This document shows, in pieces, positions 62,585 to 64,000 of a DNA stretch of 64,000 nt (the stretch's first letter is position 1; each line of letters begins with the position of its first letter). The notes under the pieces are model-generated. The model searched no databases and had not been told where the DNA came from. It worked only from the letters and a program-made list of their open reading frames with translations. A program made the position numbers and the translations under genes. Where the stretch lies: assembly GCF_030264275.1 (NCBI RefSeq), contig NZ_CP127165.1:1104001-1168000 (forward strand), written 5' to 3'. The stretch is from Marivivens sp. LCG002 (GTDB taxonomy: Bacteria > Pseudomonadota > Alphaproteobacteria > Rhodobacterales > Rhodobacteraceae).

Positions 62585-63067
62585 TTACTTGCGGAATTTA
62601 TCGAGGCTCACGACTTCGGCCTTGTGGGGCTTGTCGGCTTTTTCTTCTTCGACGTCGACATCCATCGGTGCCTCTTCGTCGTCTTCATCCTCGTCGTCCT
62701 GATCCTCTTGGGTTTCGAAACGAAGACCGAATTCGACCGACGGGTCTACAAAGGTGCGGATTGCGTCATAGGGAATATAAAGCGGCTCGGGGCTGTCACC
62801 GAAGTTGAGCGTGACCGAGAACCCCTCGTCTGTGACTTCGAGGTTTTCGAACCAGTGTTCGAGAACAATGGTCATATCACCCGGATAACGATCCGAAAGC
62901 CAATCGGCCAGTTCGACATCGGGGTGCATGGTATCGAAAGTGATGAAGAAATGGTGGTTCCCGGGAAGCCCGTTCTTCGAAACTTCGGTCAGAACCTTTT
63001 GGATGAGGCCACGCATGGCCGCGTGCATCAGGTTCCCATAATCAATTGAACGGCTCACTGGATCCAT
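62585..63067 (-). CDS. sspB: ClpXP adaptor SspB (stringent starvation protein B family)
   Basis: SspB tethers ssrA-tagged proteins to ClpX for ClpXP degradation. The 160-residue protein has the alpha-type fold: IDYGNLMHAAMRGLIQKVLTEV, NHHFFITFDTMHPDVELADWL and LNFGDSPEPLYIPYDAI. An acidic linker (QEDQDDEDEDDEE) leads to the ClpX-binding tail EVVSLDKFRK. The tmRNA gene that encodes the tag lies about 0.6 kb away on the same strand. Confidence 0.93.
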   Translation of the reverse strand: MDPVSRSIDYGNLMHAAMRGLIQKVLTEVSKNGLPGNHHFFITFDTMHPDVELADWLSDRYPGDMTIVLEHWFENLEVTDEGFSVTLNFGDSPEPLYIPYDAIRTFVDPSVEFGLRFETQEDQDDEDEDDEEAPMDVDVEEEKADKPHKAEVVSLDKFRK

Positions 63068-63140
63068 CCCTCGGTTGTCTTTTGCTCAACATACGGGATT
63101 CGATGGGGGATGAAAGAGGCGAAAGTATCTTGGAGCGCTG

Positions 63141-63154
63141 CGCTTGCACAAGCG
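63141..63154. other. Short inverted repeat CGCTTG-CA-CAAGCG
   Basis: A perfect 6-bp inverted repeat with a 2-bp spacer lies in the 159-bp gap between sspB and the small membrane protein gene. It could be an operator; evidence is positional only. Confidence 0.25.
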
Positions 63155-63226
63155 GCTATGGAACGGGCCGAAAAGCGGTATGATAGTTGCAAGAGGCTGG
63201 GGGGCATTCAGGTGCAAGAGGTCTCT

Positions 63227-63619
63227 ATGGCGAAAATCATCGTGTCGGTCTTGGGCGGTCTTACTCTTATCGGGTTGATCTCCATGCTGTTCTTTTCGCA
63301 TATCTTCGAAGAAGGGGTTCGCAATCAGGAAAAGGTTGCCCGAATGCTTGCGGCGCAGCATCAAGCCTTTGAAAGCATGGAGCATTTGCCGTGGGATGCC
63401 GAGGCTCGGATCATCTCGGTGCGCAGCGATACGGCGCAGCTGACGATTGCGTTGGACGCCACGCCGCCGCCCGACACGATGGTCGTGTCATCGGTGTGCA
63501 GCTACCGCAAACTGCGCGAGCTGGTGCTTTCGGATGTCATGGTTCGCCTTGTCTGGACGCCCGACCGTCGGTCGGTGACACATATGACCAAGATCGACCA
63601 CTGTCTCACTCTGCGTTGA
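63227..63619 (+). CDS. Small membrane-anchored protein of unknown function
   Basis: From the ATG at 63227 (GAGG at good spacing) the 130-residue protein has one N-terminal helix (KIIVSVLGGLTLIGLISMLFF). A periplasmic domain of about 100 residues follows with two cysteines (VCSYRKL and DHCLTLR) that could form a disulfide. The frame extends 39 codons upstream, but those residues look non-coding. No family recognised. It is divergent from sspB. Confidence 0.6.
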   Translation: MAKIIVSVLGGLTLIGLISMLFFSHIFEEGVRNQEKVARMLAAQHQAFESMEHLPWDAEARIISVRSDTAQLTIALDATPPPDTMVVSSVCSYRKLRELVLSDVMVRLVWTPDRRSVTHMTKIDHCLTLR

Positions 63620-63649
63620 GTGGGCTTCAAGGAGCGTCAAGTTAGGAGA

Positions 63650-63955
63650 AAGTGGAGGTTTCTGTTGCCAGGTACCTCCGAACCCCGCCTTAAGCTGCTA
63701 GGCCTAAGGGCTTAATTTTCGGTGTTTCGCACTGCTTACGCAGCGAGAGCTACCGGAGCACGGTTGTCATTTGCAACTATACTTTTTGAACCGATAACGG
63801 TGGTATCTCACCGGGACAAAGCAAAACCCCTTTAGACGTTCGTCGATCCTGTTTCGGCCCCATGATCCCCAAATGAAGGATGTTTGGTGGAGCCGCCGGG
63901 TACCGCCCCCGGGTCCGATCCGCTTATTACGAGCGCGTTTATGTCCATAGTCCCG
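63650..63955 (-). ncRNA. ssrA: tmRNA, permuted two-piece type (ssrA)
   Basis: On the minus strand the acceptor piece comes first and ends GGCGGCTCCACCA at 63885. After a 23-nt intervening segment, the coding piece starts at 63861 with GGGGCCGAAACAGGATCGACG. The ends pair as GGGGCCG/CGGCTCC, forming the tRNA-like acceptor stem with discriminator A and encoded CCA. The tag frame is 63774-63736 and reads ANDNRAPVALAA then TAA. The T-arm is CCGGG/CCCGG with loop GGCGGTA, not TTCGANN. The coding piece's 3' end near 63650 and the acceptor piece's 5' end near 63955 are estimates. Confidence 0.93.
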
Positions 63956-64000
63956 AAGGACATCCAAGATATATGCGGACCGCAGGGTGATCTCAAGAGC

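Noticed and set aside
63767-63967. Open frame of 66 codons at the right end
   Set aside because: It lies within the tmRNA pieces; the RNA assignment explains the sequence.

Overview
The window looks like ordinary chromosome of a high-GC alphaproteobacterium of the Rhodobacterales (Roseobacter type). The clearest signs are a permuted two-piece tmRNA gene with the tag ANDNRAPVALAA, an RNase E whose S1 domain is split by an acidic insert and which ends in KGWW, a monomeric isocitrate dehydrogenase, the sulfolipid genes sqdBDC, a urea ABC transporter, and corrinoid-dependent methyl transfer encoded by separate small proteins. I see no insertion sequence, phage, integrase or CRISPR array.

Layout. 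1-9.8 kb: trpD (cut by the left edge), trpG, a YibQ-like polysaccharide deacetylase on the opposite strand, trpE, a PpiD-type foldase, an aminotransferase, an ABC-F ATPase, then ndk. 9.9-12.9 kb: a TfoX C-terminal-domain protein and a large hybrid histidine kinase. 13.4-20.7 kb: urtABCDE (urea uptake) followed by a family III CoA-transferase. 20.8-27.0 kb: two envelope proteins, then the sulfoquinovosyl diacylglycerol genes, with a probable sqdA converging on sqdB-sqdD-sqdC. 27.2-30.3 kb: a galactose/galactonate (De Ley-Doudoroff) operon with a divergent IclR regulator and a clear operator. 30.4-35.5 kb: monomeric icd, an FMN glutamate-synthase-like protein and an aldo/keto reductase.

35.5-40.6 kb is a signalling island: a long intergenic region with repeated CCCAAAG/TAT elements, a single-domain response regulator, a kinase-like protein that keeps the phospho-histidine but has lost ATP-binding motifs, a membrane histidine kinase, a 92-residue winged-helix protein and a multi-spanning membrane protein. 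40.8-52.2 kb is housekeeping: tRNA-Asn, an MBL hydrolase, an EnvZ-like kinase, a CAT-anticodon tRNA, purM-purN, rnd, a lipoprotein, sufE, DUF1638, a corrinoid protein, a homocysteine methyltransferase, purC-purS and purQ. 52.2-55.3 kb: a DctB/DctD-type two-component pair whose regulator lacks the sigma-54 contact loop. 55.8-64 kb: rne, ccdA, an alpha/beta-hydrolase-like membrane protein translationally coupled to a cytochrome P450, two small proteins, sspB, a membrane-anchored hypothetical and ssrA.

Ties between genes. The separate homocysteine-methyltransferase and B12-carrier proteins fit a split methionine synthase, and DUF1638 is a frequent companion of such proteins. SspB, which delivers tmRNA-tagged proteins to ClpXP, lies about 0.6 kb from ssrA. 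The least explained parts are the 35.5-40.6 kb signalling island, the hydrolase-P450 pair, and a leader hairpin that would bury the ribosome-binding site of the homocysteine methyltransferase. Function calls rest on reading motifs in translations; no database search was possible.
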